The notes beneath the pieces were generated by a model. It saw only the letters and a list, made by a program, of their open reading frames with translations. It did not search any database and was not told where the DNA came from. Of a stretch of 64,000 nt of DNA, positions 18,847 through 28,049 are shown piece after piece. How positions within the stretch are numbered: the stretch's first letter is position 1; each line of letters opens with the position of its first letter. The stretch is from Lachnospiraceae bacterium (lineage in GTDB: Bacteria > Bacillota > Clostridia > Lachnospirales > Lachnospiraceae), in NCBI GenBank assembly GCA_017399685.1, contig JAFQBM010000008.1:1-64000 (forward strand). The letters run 5' to 3'. Position numbers and translations under genes: made by a program.

Positions 18847-19635
18847 CTACAATACATCTGCAAAATGAGGCTTCAATCTTTTAAATATCTTGGTTCCCAC
18901 AAACATCAATGCAACAATCAATATCCAGAAATAAACACTCCATAAATAGTGTTCCCAGAACCATCCCTTACTTAACATGGATTCCCGGTATCCATTTACA
19001 ATATAGTACATAGGATTTAACTTCAAAATTCTTTGGTACTTTTCTCCAATCATATTGCTCTGCCACATAATCGGTGTCATCCACATTCCGATTTGTAATA
19101 CAATATTAATTAACTGTCCTAAATCCCTGAAAAATACCATGACTGCACTGGTCATATAAGCCACTGCCGTAACCAGACACACCAGGCAAATCATATAATA
19201 AACAATCTGTAATGCATAAACCGTAGGATAATAACCATAAAAACAACAAATTAGTACGAAAAACAACACGAAAAACAGATTTACAAACAATGCCGACAAT
19301 ACCTTAACAATCGGTAATACGTCAATATTAAATACCACTTTCTTTACCAGATAACTGTATTCCAGCAAACTGCTGGTAGCCCCCATCCATGCCTCTTGAA
19401 AATAAAACCATGGAACCAGACCTGCTGTCAGCCACAATACAAAAGGAAATTCATCCACAGTTCCGGAACGAAATCCTACCTGAAATACAAACCAATATAC
19501 CAGTATCGTCACCACCGGTTGCACAAAGGCCCAGAAAATACCCAGATAAGAGCCTGCAAATCTGCTTTTAAAATCATTTTTCGCCAAACTAAATATTAAC
19601 TTTCTATTTTTTTTCAAAATACCAATTATATTCAT
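18847..19635 (-). CDS. Wzm/TagG-like polysaccharide ABC exporter permease
   Basis: About 262 aa with six helices, of ABC-2 type. The motifs FKSRFAGSYLGIFWAFVQP near the N-terminus and LNPMYYIVNGYRESML near the C-terminus are typical of O-antigen/teichoic-acid exporter permeases. Its ATPase follows after 18 nt. The ATG at 19635 is preferred over 19647 because GAGGT lies just before it. It is the first gene of the leftward polysaccharide operon. Confidence 0.92.
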   Translation of the reverse strand: MNIIGILKKNRKLIFSLAKNDFKSRFAGSYLGIFWAFVQPVVTILVYWFVFQVGFRSGTVDEFPFVLWLTAGLVPWFYFQEAWMGATSSLLEYSYLVKKVVFNIDVLPIVKVLSALFVNLFFVLFFVLICCFYGYYPTVYALQIVYYMICLVCLVTAVAYMTSAVMVFFRDLGQLINIVLQIGMWMTPIMWQSNMIGEKYQRILKLNPMYYIVNGYRESMLSKGWFWEHYLWSVYFWILIVALMFVGTKIFKRLKPHFADVL

Positions 19636-19738
19636 GTCGTACCTCATTCACTTTACATGACTTCTTTCTCATTAAAAGACATTCTTCTTTTCATCATAGC
19701 CTATTTCATAGATAAAATCAATACTTTTCCGTCTTAAC

Positions 19739-19787
19739 AAAAAAGAACAAAAAGCAGTTTACATCAAAACTACCTTTTGTTCTTTTA
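19739..19787 (-). terminator. intrinsic terminator after O-acetylhomoserine sulfhydrylase
   Basis: AAAAGAACAAAA pairs with TTTTGTTCTTTT, with an inner AGTTT/AAACT stem. On the minus strand a T-run follows. It insulates the sulfhydrylase gene from the polysaccharide operon, whose promoter must lie in 19648-19738; none was clear. Confidence 0.8.
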
Positions 19788-19844
19788 TTACATTTATGTT
19801 TCATATTAAAACAAAAACAATCCAACCTCAATGATTCATCTTAG

Positions 19845-21128
19845 TTAAATCTTTTTAAATGCTTCTTCTAAATCTGCAATTAAATCTTCTGCATCTTCTA
19901 TTCCCACAGAAAGACGGATTAAATCCGGTGAAACTCCAGCTTCCAATAACTGTTCTTCTGACATTTGTCTATGGGTATGGCTTGCAGGATGTAACAGACA
20001 AGTCTGAGAATCCGCTACATGGGTAGCTATGGAAGCTAATTTTAAGGAATCCATAAACTGAATGGAAACATCTCTTCCACCTTTTAAACCAAATGCCAGC
20101 ACACCACAACTTCCATTCGGGAAGTATTTTTGACCTAATTCGTAAGCTGCATCCGTCTTTAATCCGGAATAACGTACCCAGGCAACTTTTTCATTGGAAT
20201 TTAAGTATTCTGCAACCTTTTGGGCATTTTCTGAATGGCGTTTCATTCTTAAATGTAATGTTTCCAATCCAAAGTTTACATAAAACGCATTTTGTGGTGA
20301 CATAGTAGAGCCTAAATCTCTCATCAACTGTGCAGTTGCTTTCGTGATATATGCCATTTTACCGAATTTTTCAACATAAGTAATACCATGATAAGAGTCA
20401 TCCGGCTGGGTTAAGCCAGGGTATTTTTCCGCTACTGCCTTCCAGTCAAAATTACCACTATCAACGACACAACCACCTACACTTACACCATGTCCGTCCA
20501 TATATTTGCTGGTAGAATGAGTAACAATATCTGCTCCCCATTCAATCGGACGACAGTGAATTGGTGTTGCAAAGGTATTATCTACAATCAAAGGAACCTG
20601 ATGTGAATGAGCAATTCTTGCAAACTTTTCAATATCCAGAACATTTACCGTTGGGTTGGAAATGGTTTCTGCAAACAATACTTTCGTATTTGGTAAGAAT
20701 GCCTTTCCTATTTCTTCTTCCGAAGCATCCTGATCCACAAAAGTACAGGAAATACCAAACTTTTTCATTGTAACACTAAATAAATTAAAGGTTCCGCCAT
20801 AAATGGAAGTGGAAGCCACGATATGGTCTCCTGCTTCACATATATTTAATACTGCAAACAAATTCGCTGCCTGACCGGAAGAAGTCATAAGTGCTGCCAC
20901 ACCACCTTCTAAAGTGGCAATCTTCTTCGCTACTGCATCTACCGTAGGATTTGCAAGACGGGAATAAAAATATCCTTCTTCTTCCAAATCAAATAATTTT
21001 GCCATCTGGTCACTGTTTTCATAAAGGAAAGTCGTACTCTGGATAATCGGTAATACTCTAGGTTCTCCTTTTTTTGCTTCGTATCCTCCATGAATACACT
21101 CTGTTCCCTTGCCGTATTTCTTCGTCAT
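19845..21128 (-). CDS. metY: O-acetylhomoserine sulfhydrylase (Cys/Met metabolism PLP enzyme)
   Basis: About 427 aa. Cys/Met-metabolism PLP fold with QSTTFLYENSDQM, YFYSRLANPTVDA, TSSGQAANLF, VDNTFATP and the PLP lysine in VTHSTSKYMDGHG. The extra YPGLTQPDDSYHG segment and overall length match O-acetylhomoserine aminocarboxypropyltransferases, which make homocysteine from O-acetylhomoserine and sulfide. The start at 21128 is chosen (GGAGG 6 nt upstream) rather than 21146. Confidence 0.9.
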   Translation of the reverse strand: MTKKYGKGTECIHGGYEAKKGEPRVLPIIQSTTFLYENSDQMAKLFDLEEEGYFYSRLANPTVDAVAKKIATLEGGVAALMTSSGQAANLFAVLNICEAGDHIVASTSIYGGTFNLFSVTMKKFGISCTFVDQDASEEEIGKAFLPNTKVLFAETISNPTVNVLDIEKFARIAHSHQVPLIVDNTFATPIHCRPIEWGADIVTHSTSKYMDGHGVSVGGCVVDSGNFDWKAVAEKYPGLTQPDDSYHGITYVEKFGKMAYITKATAQLMRDLGSTMSPQNAFYVNFGLETLHLRMKRHSENAQKVAEYLNSNEKVAWVRYSGLKTDAAYELGQKYFPNGSCGVLAFGLKGGRDVSIQFMDSLKLASIATHVADSQTCLLHPASHTHRQMSEEQLLEAGVSPDLIRLSVGIEDAEDLIADLEEAFKKI

Positions 21129-21160
21129 AATAATCCTCCACTCCATTTTTATCTTTTCAC

Positions 21161-21189
21161 AGTATACTACAATCTAAATGCAAAATCAA
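21161..21189 (-). promoter_or_regulatory. promoter of O-acetylhomoserine sulfhydrylase
   Basis: On the minus strand, TTGATT (21189-21184), a 17-nt spacer and TATACT (21166-21161), about 33 nt before the start codon. The short leader leaves no room for a SAM riboswitch or T-box. Confidence 0.7.
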
Positions 21190-21240
21190 TGATAGGAAAT
21201 TTTGAACCAGTTATAAGAATCGGTTATAACCAAAGAGTCA

Positions 21241-21281
21241 AAAAAAGCTGTAAACCAGATACTAACAACGGTTACAGCTTT
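21241..21281 (-). terminator. intrinsic terminator after PLP lyase
   Basis: AAAAAGCTGTAAACC at the left pairs with GGTTACAGCTTTTT at the right with one bulged A. On the minus strand it is followed by T7. It ends the transcript of the lyase whose stop is at 21354. Confidence 0.85.
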
Positions 21282-21353
21282 TTCATATACCAGTAAATAC
21301 AAAAATCCTGTTGTTCTTTACCAGATTTTTCTTTTTTTATCTTTTCCAAAACT

Positions 21354-22802
21354 CTATTGGTCTTCACCAAACTCTTTCACATAAGCTTCTACTAATTTTT
21401 CCGGCCAATCAGATACCGGTTCCAATCTTCCTGTAAAGAAACGTAATGTTTTTGGTTCATGTACGAATCTAAGACCACCGATAAGTTCTCTATGGTCATA
21501 CAACCATTTTACTCTGTCAATGACATACTCTGTCTGAGATAACGTAAATACTCTACGTGGGAATGCAAGACGAACCATTTCCACAGATGCAATGTGTTCT
21601 GTTCCGTCTGCGTTACGTTCTTCCGATAATGTTCCACGTTCCATTCCTCGGATACCACCACAAAGATATAATGCAGCAACCAAAGAACCAGCAGGATACT
21701 GTTCGGATGGAATGTGACTTACCACTTCTCTTGCATCGATATGCGCACCTAAACCACCACTTGGTGTAATCATAGGAATTCCATACTTATCCAGTTCTTT
21801 TACACAATGATGAATGAATTGTGGTCCCTGGGAAATAATATCCAAATCCATGGTTTCCTCAAACCCAATAATCATTGCTTCCATTTCTTTTACTGACATA
21901 CCACCATAGGTTAAGAAACCTTCAAACATAGTGATGTAATCTTCCATTTCATGGAATAAGGATTCCTCACGAACTAAGATTCCGCCTCCACGACCAAAGC
22001 CGAATTTTCTTGCAGAAAAATAAATCACATCAAATAAATCCGCAACCATTCTTGTAATTTCACGAATGGATTTGTCTTTCATGGATTCTTCTCTTGTTTT
22101 AATAAAATATAAATTATCCTGAAGTAAAGAAGCATCTAACACAGTCAAAATTCCATGTTCTTTTGCCAAATCTGTTACTTCTTTCATATTTTCATAAGAA
22201 ATAGGCTGTCCACCGATTAAGTTTGTACCTGCTTCGATTCTTATATATGGAATATTGTCTGCACCTTCCCTTTGAATGCAGGCTTTTACTTTATCGATAT
22301 CAATATTTCCCTTAAAAGGTAACGTACTCTTTGAAATCAAACCTTCATCTTTTACAAGTTCCTCTACACGACCACCAAGACGGGTTACATGTGCTTTTGA
22401 GGTAGTAAAATGGTAATTCATGATAACACAGTTATTTGGCTTTACAAAGTGTTGTGCAATGATGTGTTCGCAGGCACGTCCCTGATGAGTTGGAAGTAAA
22501 TACTTAATTCCAAAAATCTCTTCTAATTTATCTCTCATACGATAGAAGGTTTCACTTCCTGCGTACGCATCATCTGCTCTTAACATTGCAGACTGCATAT
22601 TATCACTCATGGCATTTACACCTGAGTCTGTCAGCATATCCATAAAGATATCACCATTATGTAATAAGAACGTATTAAAACCTGCTTCCTTCATTTTCTC
22701 TAAACGTTCTTTTGCTGGTAATAAATTTAATTTTTGCACAATTTTAACCTTATGCATTTCCATTGGTACCGGTTCGCGATTGTAAAATTTAATCTCTGGC
22801 AT
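21354..22802 (-). CDS. tyrosine phenol-lyase / tryptophanase family PLP lyase
   Basis: A 482-aa beta-eliminating lyase of the tryptophanase/TPL family: TDSGVNAMS, DAYAGSETFY, PTHQGRACEHI, GTNLIGGQP and a C-terminal EPKTLRFFTGRL. The PLP lysine is Lys266 in FSARKFGFG, where classical members have S(A/G)KKD. It carries the pair said to distinguish TPL from tryptophanase: Thr133 (HFTT) and Arg389 (GMERG). Products are therefore phenol or indole plus pyruvate and ammonia, or the substrate differs. A LysR regulator is divergent. AGGGGG lies 10 nt before the ATG. Confidence 0.8.
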   Translation of the reverse strand: MPEIKFYNREPVPMEMHKVKIVQKLNLLPAKERLEKMKEAGFNTFLLHNGDIFMDMLTDSGVNAMSDNMQSAMLRADDAYAGSETFYRMRDKLEEIFGIKYLLPTHQGRACEHIIAQHFVKPNNCVIMNYHFTTSKAHVTRLGGRVEELVKDEGLISKSTLPFKGNIDIDKVKACIQREGADNIPYIRIEAGTNLIGGQPISYENMKEVTDLAKEHGILTVLDASLLQDNLYFIKTREESMKDKSIREITRMVADLFDVIYFSARKFGFGRGGGILVREESLFHEMEDYITMFEGFLTYGGMSVKEMEAMIIGFEETMDLDIISQGPQFIHHCVKELDKYGIPMITPSGGLGAHIDAREVVSHIPSEQYPAGSLVAALYLCGGIRGMERGTLSEERNADGTEHIASVEMVRLAFPRRVFTLSQTEYVIDRVKWLYDHRELIGGLRFVHEPKTLRFFTGRLEPVSDWPEKLVEAYVKEFGEDQ

Positions 22803-22825
22803 TTGCTTAAATCCCCCTAAAAAAA

Positions 22826-22900
22826 TTGTCTTTTATTGTAATTTAGTATATAATAATATCTACATTTAATAAAGTCGATAATTTAGATGAACATCATCGA
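22826..22900 (+). promoter_or_regulatory. LysR promoter and possible LysR site in divergent region
   Basis: TTGTCT (22826-22831), a 17-nt spacer and TATAAT (22849-22854) form a promoter for the rightward LysR gene. Just downstream, the inverted repeat GATGAACATC (22886-22895), set inside TCGAT...ATCGA (22875-22900), could be the regulator's own site acting on both directions. The promoter is fairly clear; the operator is a guess. Confidence 0.5.
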
Positions 22901-22929
22901 AATTTTCAATGTTGAAGAGGAGGATTTTT

Positions 22930-23820
22930 ATGGAAATCAGAAATTTAATTACTTTTGTACATGTAGCGGAATTAAACAGTTTTACAAAAGCCGCGAAACT
23001 GTTAGGCTATTCCCAGTCCACTATTTCCTTCCAAATCAAACAATTAGAAACCGAATTAAACTGTCTTTTATTCGAGAGAATCAATCACACCATTACCTTA
23101 ACAGAAAAAGGACGGGAGGTCCTCGAATACGCACAAAAAGTCAGCCATCTGACAGAAGAATTCAAACAAAACATCAGTAATCCCCATGATATTTCCGGGC
23201 ACATTCATATCGTGACTCCGGACTCTATCTGTGAAATGATGATGACTCGTAATTATGCTGACTTTTACCAGAAATATCCAAATATTTCTTTAAAATTTTC
23301 CTCCGCTGATACGGATGATATGTTTCGTATTCTGAATCACAATGAAGCAGATATTATTTTTACCCTGGACAATCATGTTTATCATCAGGATTATATTATT
23401 GCCAAAGAAGAACGGATTTCCACCCACTTCGTAACCGGAGCTGCTTCCCCTCTGGCAGGCAGAAAAAATCTTCGCATTGAAGATATCATAGAGTATCCGT
23501 TTATTCTAACTGAGAAAAAAGTCGGTTACCGTCGTCTTTTTGATGAAGCTCTTGCAAAAATGTCTTATGAACTCCAACCGGTACTGGAAATTGGGCGTAC
23601 CGACATTATCACATCTGCCTTAGAACACGGAAAAAGCATTTCCTTTTTACCGGATTTTGTAACCAACAAGATGGTATCCCAAGGAAAACTTGTGTATCTC
23701 GATGTTGTAGACTTTGAAGTAGATATCTGGAAACAATTGATTTACCATCGTAATAAATGGATTTCCAGACACTTTCATGCTTTCATCCAATATGTAATGG
23801 AACATGAATTTGATTCATAA
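22930..23820 (+). CDS. LysR family transcriptional regulator
   Basis: About 296 aa. N-terminal winged HTH (LITFVHVAELNSFTKAAKLL, SQSTISFQIKQLE) followed by the LysR substrate-binding domain. The start at 22930 has GAGGAGG upstream, so the longer reading from 22909 is rejected. It is divergent from the TPL/tryptophanase-like gene and so is the obvious candidate to control it, perhaps with an aromatic amino acid as ligand (inference). Confidence 0.9.
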   Translation: MEIRNLITFVHVAELNSFTKAAKLLGYSQSTISFQIKQLETELNCLLFERINHTITLTEKGREVLEYAQKVSHLTEEFKQNISNPHDISGHIHIVTPDSICEMMMTRNYADFYQKYPNISLKFSSADTDDMFRILNHNEADIIFTLDNHVYHQDYIIAKEERISTHFVTGAASPLAGRKNLRIEDIIEYPFILTEKKVGYRRLFDEALAKMSYELQPVLEIGRTDIITSALEHGKSISFLPDFVTNKMVSQGKLVYLDVVDFEVDIWKQLIYHRNKWISRHFHAFIQYVMEHEFDS

Positions 23821-23832
23821 ACCGAGATGATT

Positions 23833-23876
23833 AAAAGGTCATGTTTTTCAATCAAATAGGAAGAACATGACCTTTT
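23833..23876. terminator. bidirectional terminator
   Basis: AAAAGGTCATGTT pairs with AACATGACCTTTT around an 18-nt loop, between the convergent LysR and ABC permease genes. Confidence 0.75.
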
Positions 23877-23904
23877 GACCCTAAAAAAATTTAAAGAATT
23901 GTTT

Positions 23905-25488
23905 TTACAAATTCACCGTTTTTCTATTGTTTCTACAATAAAAAATACCAGTAAGAAGTACTAAGACCAAAGAAGTAATGGTATACACCAGATATTCTCC
24001 TCCATCCCCACCTAAAACCAGAAAAACAACTGGTACCATCACACTAAAAAGACCAATCAACATCGTAACCAGCACAGAAACACTTTGCTTTACCACATTG
24101 ACCTCACTTTCCCAATCAAACACCGGCATAGCAAGATTCACAGTAATTCCTGCTACTGCTGTAAAAATAATGTATAGCATTGGTAGAATGACAAGAAAAA
24201 TTCCTTCCTTTAAAGACGGTTTTACGGAAAGAAAAGCAAACACCAAGGCAATCAGATAGCAAGGCACGGCAATGGTAAGATTTAATAAAATCTTACTATT
24301 CCAGATATCTTTACTTCGTATTGGTAACGTCTGGGCAATCCACCACTGTTTTCCCTCCATGGATACGGCACAGGCGGTGGTTGGCATAATACCTGCCATA
24401 GCTCCAAGTAACAAAGGAAACACCTTTTTTATAATGCCGGAAAAGTGTATGGCTTCTTCTATTTTTTCTATTCCTGCTACAAAAATTGCCACACTAAGCA
24501 CAATCATCAAAAGATATCCTATCATGGTATTTCCAACATAGATACTGGAAGAAAAGTACCGTTTTACTTCCTTTTTCCACAATGCCTTCACAGGAGAGGC
24601 AGTAGAAAGACTTCCCATTTGGTAATTATGTTTCGCACTATGTTCCCGCAATGCACTACAAACCTCAAAGAAATATTTTTGTAGCACAAATACAAGGAAA
24701 ACAAAAATAAGCATGGATACCATAAGCAAAAGCAAAAACTTCAAAACTTTCCCATCATTTACTGCCTCTGCAAACCATGTGGCTGGTGGATATGTTTTTC
24801 TGATTCCCTCTTCTGCCATACGAATCATATCTTTTAACGCATCTTGGTTTATCTGCTCCGGCACATTGGAAACATTCATTCCACCTACCATCACAACCAT
24901 GGTAAGAAGTATCATTAAAAATGCCTGAGCCAGACTTTTATTTCTCATGCGGGAACTGATTGTCATAATTCCTGCCCCTAGTATCGTAGCAATGGAAAGA
25001 GGAATCAACGGAAGAAATAAAGTTCCCATGATGCTATAAAGATAAAAACTCCATTGTGGTTTCACAAAAATCCCATAAACAACCATTCCAGGAATCATAA
25101 CCAAAAAGCTAAGAAGAAGATTGGTAACATACATACTAAGAAACCGACTGACAACAATTGCAGTTTTGCTAACTGGAAAAGTAATTAACACCTCATAGGA
25201 ATTCATCTGAAAAATGACATTCCCTGCTTTAAAAAAAGAAAAAAACAAGATAATGATGCTGGTGGCAGCAAATAAAAATTCCGGTACAGCCTGTTCCATC
25301 TCCATCTTAATAAAAAGATAGGAAAGTCCTCCCACATAAGATACCAGCATGAGAGTTAAAAGAATCCATACAATGGAAAGCCCCATAAATCTTGCTTTCT
25401 TCTTTTTGTCTTTCGTGTAGCGTACTTCATTCAGTCCAAACAGATTGATAAGCTGACATCCTAACAATAACCTAATCTGTCTTACCAT
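23905..25488 (-). CDS. ABC-2 type exporter permease
   Basis: A 527-aa polytopic protein of about 12 helices. It has the typical soluble N-terminal stretch (FGLNEVRYTKDKKKKARF) and FPVSKTAIVVSRFLSMYV, as in large two-half ABC-2 permeases of Firmicutes. It partners the ATPase encoded immediately upstream, with which it overlaps by 17 nt; GGAGGTAGGTA before its ATG lies inside that gene. Substrate unknown. Confidence 0.85.
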   Translation of the reverse strand: MVRQIRLLLGCQLINLFGLNEVRYTKDKKKKARFMGLSIVWILLTLMLVSYVGGLSYLFIKMEMEQAVPEFLFAATSIIILFFSFFKAGNVIFQMNSYEVLITFPVSKTAIVVSRFLSMYVTNLLLSFLVMIPGMVVYGIFVKPQWSFYLYSIMGTLFLPLIPLSIATILGAGIMTISSRMRNKSLAQAFLMILLTMVVMVGGMNVSNVPEQINQDALKDMIRMAEEGIRKTYPPATWFAEAVNDGKVLKFLLLLMVSMLIFVFLVFVLQKYFFEVCSALREHSAKHNYQMGSLSTASPVKALWKKEVKRYFSSSIYVGNTMIGYLLMIVLSVAIFVAGIEKIEEAIHFSGIIKKVFPLLLGAMAGIMPTTACAVSMEGKQWWIAQTLPIRSKDIWNSKILLNLTIAVPCYLIALVFAFLSVKPSLKEGIFLVILPMLYIIFTAVAGITVNLAMPVFDWESEVNVVKQSVSVLVTMLIGLFSVMVPVVFLVLGGDGGEYLVYTITSLVLVLLTGIFYCRNNRKTVNL

Positions 25489-26194
25489 TACCTACCACCT
25501 CCATAAATACGGATTCTAAAGATTCACCTTGAACTAATTCTTTGGTATCTCCTGCCGTAATTAATTCTCCTCCTTTGATAATGGCAACCTTATTACAAAG
25601 TTTTTCTGCTACATCCAGTACATGAGTAGAAAAGAAAATGGCAGTTCCCTCTTTGCACATGGCATGCATCCGGTTTTTTAACACAAGAGTCGCCTTAGGG
25701 TCTAAGCCTACAAATGGCTCATCTAATATCAATAGTTTTGGTCTATGTATCAATGCTCCGATAATAGCCAGTTTTTGTTTCATACCATGGGAATAAGAAG
25801 AAATCAAATCTCCCAAAGCCGCAGTAATCTCAAAGGCTTCTGCCTCAGCCTGAATCCGTTCTTCCCGTTCTTTCTTTGATAGCTGGAATATATCCGCCAC
25901 AAAGTTTAAATACTGAATTCCGGTTAAATATTCATAAAGGTCCGGATTGTCCGGAATATATGCCAGATTCTCTTTACAGTACATAGGGTTTTCTTTCACA
26001 GATACTCCATTGATGGTAATTTCACCCTCTTCAAAATCCTGTATTCCCACGACACACTTAATGGTAGAAGTCTTTCCCGCTCCATTATGACCAATAAAGC
26101 CATAAATATCTCCTGACTTTACCTCAAGACTTAAATCTTTCACCGCGGATTTTCCACCTTTATAGGTTTTTGTTAGATTTTTAATGCTTAGCAT
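25472..26194 (-). CDS. ABC exporter ATP-binding protein
   Basis: About 240 aa. Walker A GHNGAGKTSTIK, signature SYSHGMKQKLAI, Walker B LLILDEPFVGLD, H-loop FFSTHVLD. It resembles drug/bacitracin-export type ATPases. The start is 26194 (GGAGAAAGAAAC upstream); the reading from 26278 would run into the fic gene. It lies 28 nt downstream of fic and overlaps the permease gene. Confidence 0.9.
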   Translation of the reverse strand: MLSIKNLTKTYKGGKSAVKDLSLEVKSGDIYGFIGHNGAGKTSTIKCVVGIQDFEEGEITINGVSVKENPMYCKENLAYIPDNPDLYEYLTGIQYLNFVADIFQLSKKEREERIQAEAEAFEITAALGDLISSYSHGMKQKLAIIGALIHRPKLLILDEPFVGLDPKATLVLKNRMHAMCKEGTAIFFSTHVLDVAEKLCNKVAIIKGGELITAGDTKELVQGESLESVFMEVVGNGKTD

Positions 26195-26222
26195 GTTTCT
26201 TTCTCCTTTTGGAATTCTCGGA

Positions 26223-26828
26223 TTATAATTCTTCCGTCTTAAAGGTCGTGTAGCCTTCGTAGTAATAGCTATGGTCAATACCTTTCATATAGACCTCACA
26301 GCTATTCACTTCGTCTGTTAAGGCTTCCCTTAAGATATGCTTTATTTCAATGTCTTTCACCGGACTGCGTTCCATAGCAAGCAGATAGTCCTCTTTGTCT
26401 ACCTTGCTCCAATCCACCACCTGACCGATTTCTCTTTTTAAAATCAAGTCAAGCCATATACGGGTACTACGCCCATTACCTTCTCTAAAAGGATGAGCGA
26501 TATTCATTTCTACATACTTTTCGACGATTTCTTCAAAAGTGGACTGCGGCATTTTATCAATATTTTCAAGAGCCACTTCTAAATACATCAAAGGAGCAAA
26601 ACGAAAGTTGCCCTTTGACAGGTTCACCTTACGGATTTCCCCTGCAAACTCGTAAATATCTTCAAAAAGATACTTGTGAATCGCTTTAAGGGAAGAAAAT
26701 CTGCCAGCCTCCATTGTATCAAAGATAACATTTTCAAATAATTCCATTGCTTTTTTCTTGCTTATTTTTTCTTCTTCTCGGGCAAGGTCGGCAGAGTTTT
26801 CAATTCCTAATTTATTTTCAAGAGCCAT
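26223..26828 (-). CDS. fic: class III Fic protein (putative AMP-transferase)
   Basis: A 201-aa protein. It has the full catalytic motif HPFREGNGRSTR (His112) and an upstream flap region (ISKG-like NLSKGNFRFAP). The C-terminal helix holds SYYYEG (Ser187-Gly192), the autoinhibitory (S/T)xxxE(G/N) motif. Size, motif order and overall likeness match the Neisseria NmFic class, which AMPylates targets such as gyrase once the inhibitory helix is displaced. No separate antitoxin gene is expected for this class. GGAGGGAACGTT precedes the ATG. Its link to the ABC genes downstream may be positional only. Confidence 0.9.
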   Translation of the reverse strand: MALENKLGIENSADLAREEEKISKKKAMELFENVIFDTMEAGRFSSLKAIHKYLFEDIYEFAGEIRKVNLSKGNFRFAPLMYLEVALENIDKMPQSTFEEIVEKYVEMNIAHPFREGNGRSTRIWLDLILKREIGQVVDWSKVDKEDYLLAMERSPVKDIEIKHILREALTDEVNSCEVYMKGIDHSYYYEGYTTFKTEEL

Positions 26829-27001
26829 AACGTTCCCTCCATATTTATGATTGATGACAGCTTCGCATTCCGTCCAGATATATGCTGCAATAACTTTAAT
26901 TTCCCTCTCTTTAACAGAACACTAATCTAACAATAATTGTACCATGAATGCCCTAAAAAAAACAGTGATTTCTTCCAACGCAAACTGCTCTCTTTTGGCA
27001 G

Positions 27002-27892
27002 TTAAGCCATTTCCTTCTCACTCAATGCCCAAAGATTTTTTATCTGTCCTTTTAATTCTTCATAGCTCCATTTCTTTTCTGTATTTTTAAGGCTATTAGG
27101 GTCTCTTATGATAAATCCTTCTTCATCATAATCATAAATCACAATAAAATGCCCCTTATCCGTAAAATCTCCCGGTCCCAGTACTACAATGATGACGCAA
27201 CCATTTTGTAAACGATTCTTCATTACAGATTGTGAAAGTGGCAGCTCTTCTGACTCCATTCCTAACTTTTCGGATCCTTCCCCAATTAATGCCCAGGCAG
27301 AACCACTCCCTGTCACACTGTATCCATTCCGGATGCTAAATTCCATCATCCACTTTGGATTTAGGCTTACATCCTGTTTTAAATATATCGCTGCCATAGA
27401 TAAGCAGGTAGGCCCACAACCGGTAACACCAAACGCATTTCCCGAATATTCCTCATAACCCCATCGCTTATCCCATTGCATCAATAAAGGAACTTCTTTA
27501 CAATCTTTATATTCCTCAAGATTTATGTCAAATTCCTTCCCCTTATTCTCCCAGTAATTCACAATGAATTCTCTAGACTCTTCGTATCTTTCATAAAATT
27601 CCTTTAATTTTTCCGGAAGCTGTTCCCATTCCTCTTCTTTCATATCCTCTTTTGTCTTGTAGCTTCCCCAGCCTTCTTCCGGCTCTGTATCCACAATATT
27701 TCCTACAACAGCCACTACTGCCTTTGACTCTTTTTGTTCTGACGTCTTTTTTTCACCCTCTGAGTCTTCTTTCCCCCCAAATAACCGGATTGCTAAAAAA
27801 ATCAGACATACTGCCAGAACTGCATTTCTGAGATATTTTTTCCTTCTCATTCTCGCTTTTTTACTTATTCTTTTCTTTTGATTTGTCCCCAT
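27002..27892 (-). CDS. membrane-anchored C39-like cysteine peptidase
   Basis: A 296-aa protein. Basic N-terminus (KKARMRRKKYLR) and one transmembrane helix (AVLAVCLIFLAIRLFGG), then a charged linker. A Peptidase_C39_2-like domain follows, with WDKRWGYEEYSGNAFGVTGCGPTCLSM (written here in parts: nucleophile in GCGPTC) and His in GHFIVIYDYDEEG, then RDPNS. The target is unknown; this family is usually extracellular. The gap to the two-component genes upstream is 157 nt, so it may or may not share their promoter. Confidence 0.8.
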   Translation of the reverse strand: MGTNQKKRISKKARMRRKKYLRNAVLAVCLIFLAIRLFGGKEDSEGEKKTSEQKESKAVVAVVGNIVDTEPEEGWGSYKTKEDMKEEEWEQLPEKLKEFYERYEESREFIVNYWENKGKEFDINLEEYKDCKEVPLLMQWDKRWGYEEYSGNAFGVTGCGPTCLSMAAIYLKQDVSLNPKWMMEFSIRNGYSVTGSGSAWALIGEGSEKLGMESEELPLSQSVMKNRLQNGCVIIVVLGPGDFTDKGHFIVIYDYDEEGFIIRDPNSLKNTEKKWSYEELKGQIKNLWALSEKEMA

Positions 27893-28049
27893 AAAAAATC
27901 ACCATTCCTTTGTGTCTATTCCAAGCTTACGCTTTTTCAGCTTTCACAAAGTCAATTCCCTTTGTTACCAGCCTGACACTATCATATAGGAATGGTGCAT
28001 CATAAAAATCTATTCAAAGCATCAAAATGGCATCATTAAAATGCCCCTG

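Noticed and set aside
21147-21353. Possible SAM riboswitch or T-box before the O-acetylhomoserine sulfhydrylase gene
   Set aside because: The promoter lies only about 33 nt before the start codon, so there is no leader long enough; the hairpin present is the terminator of the lyase gene.
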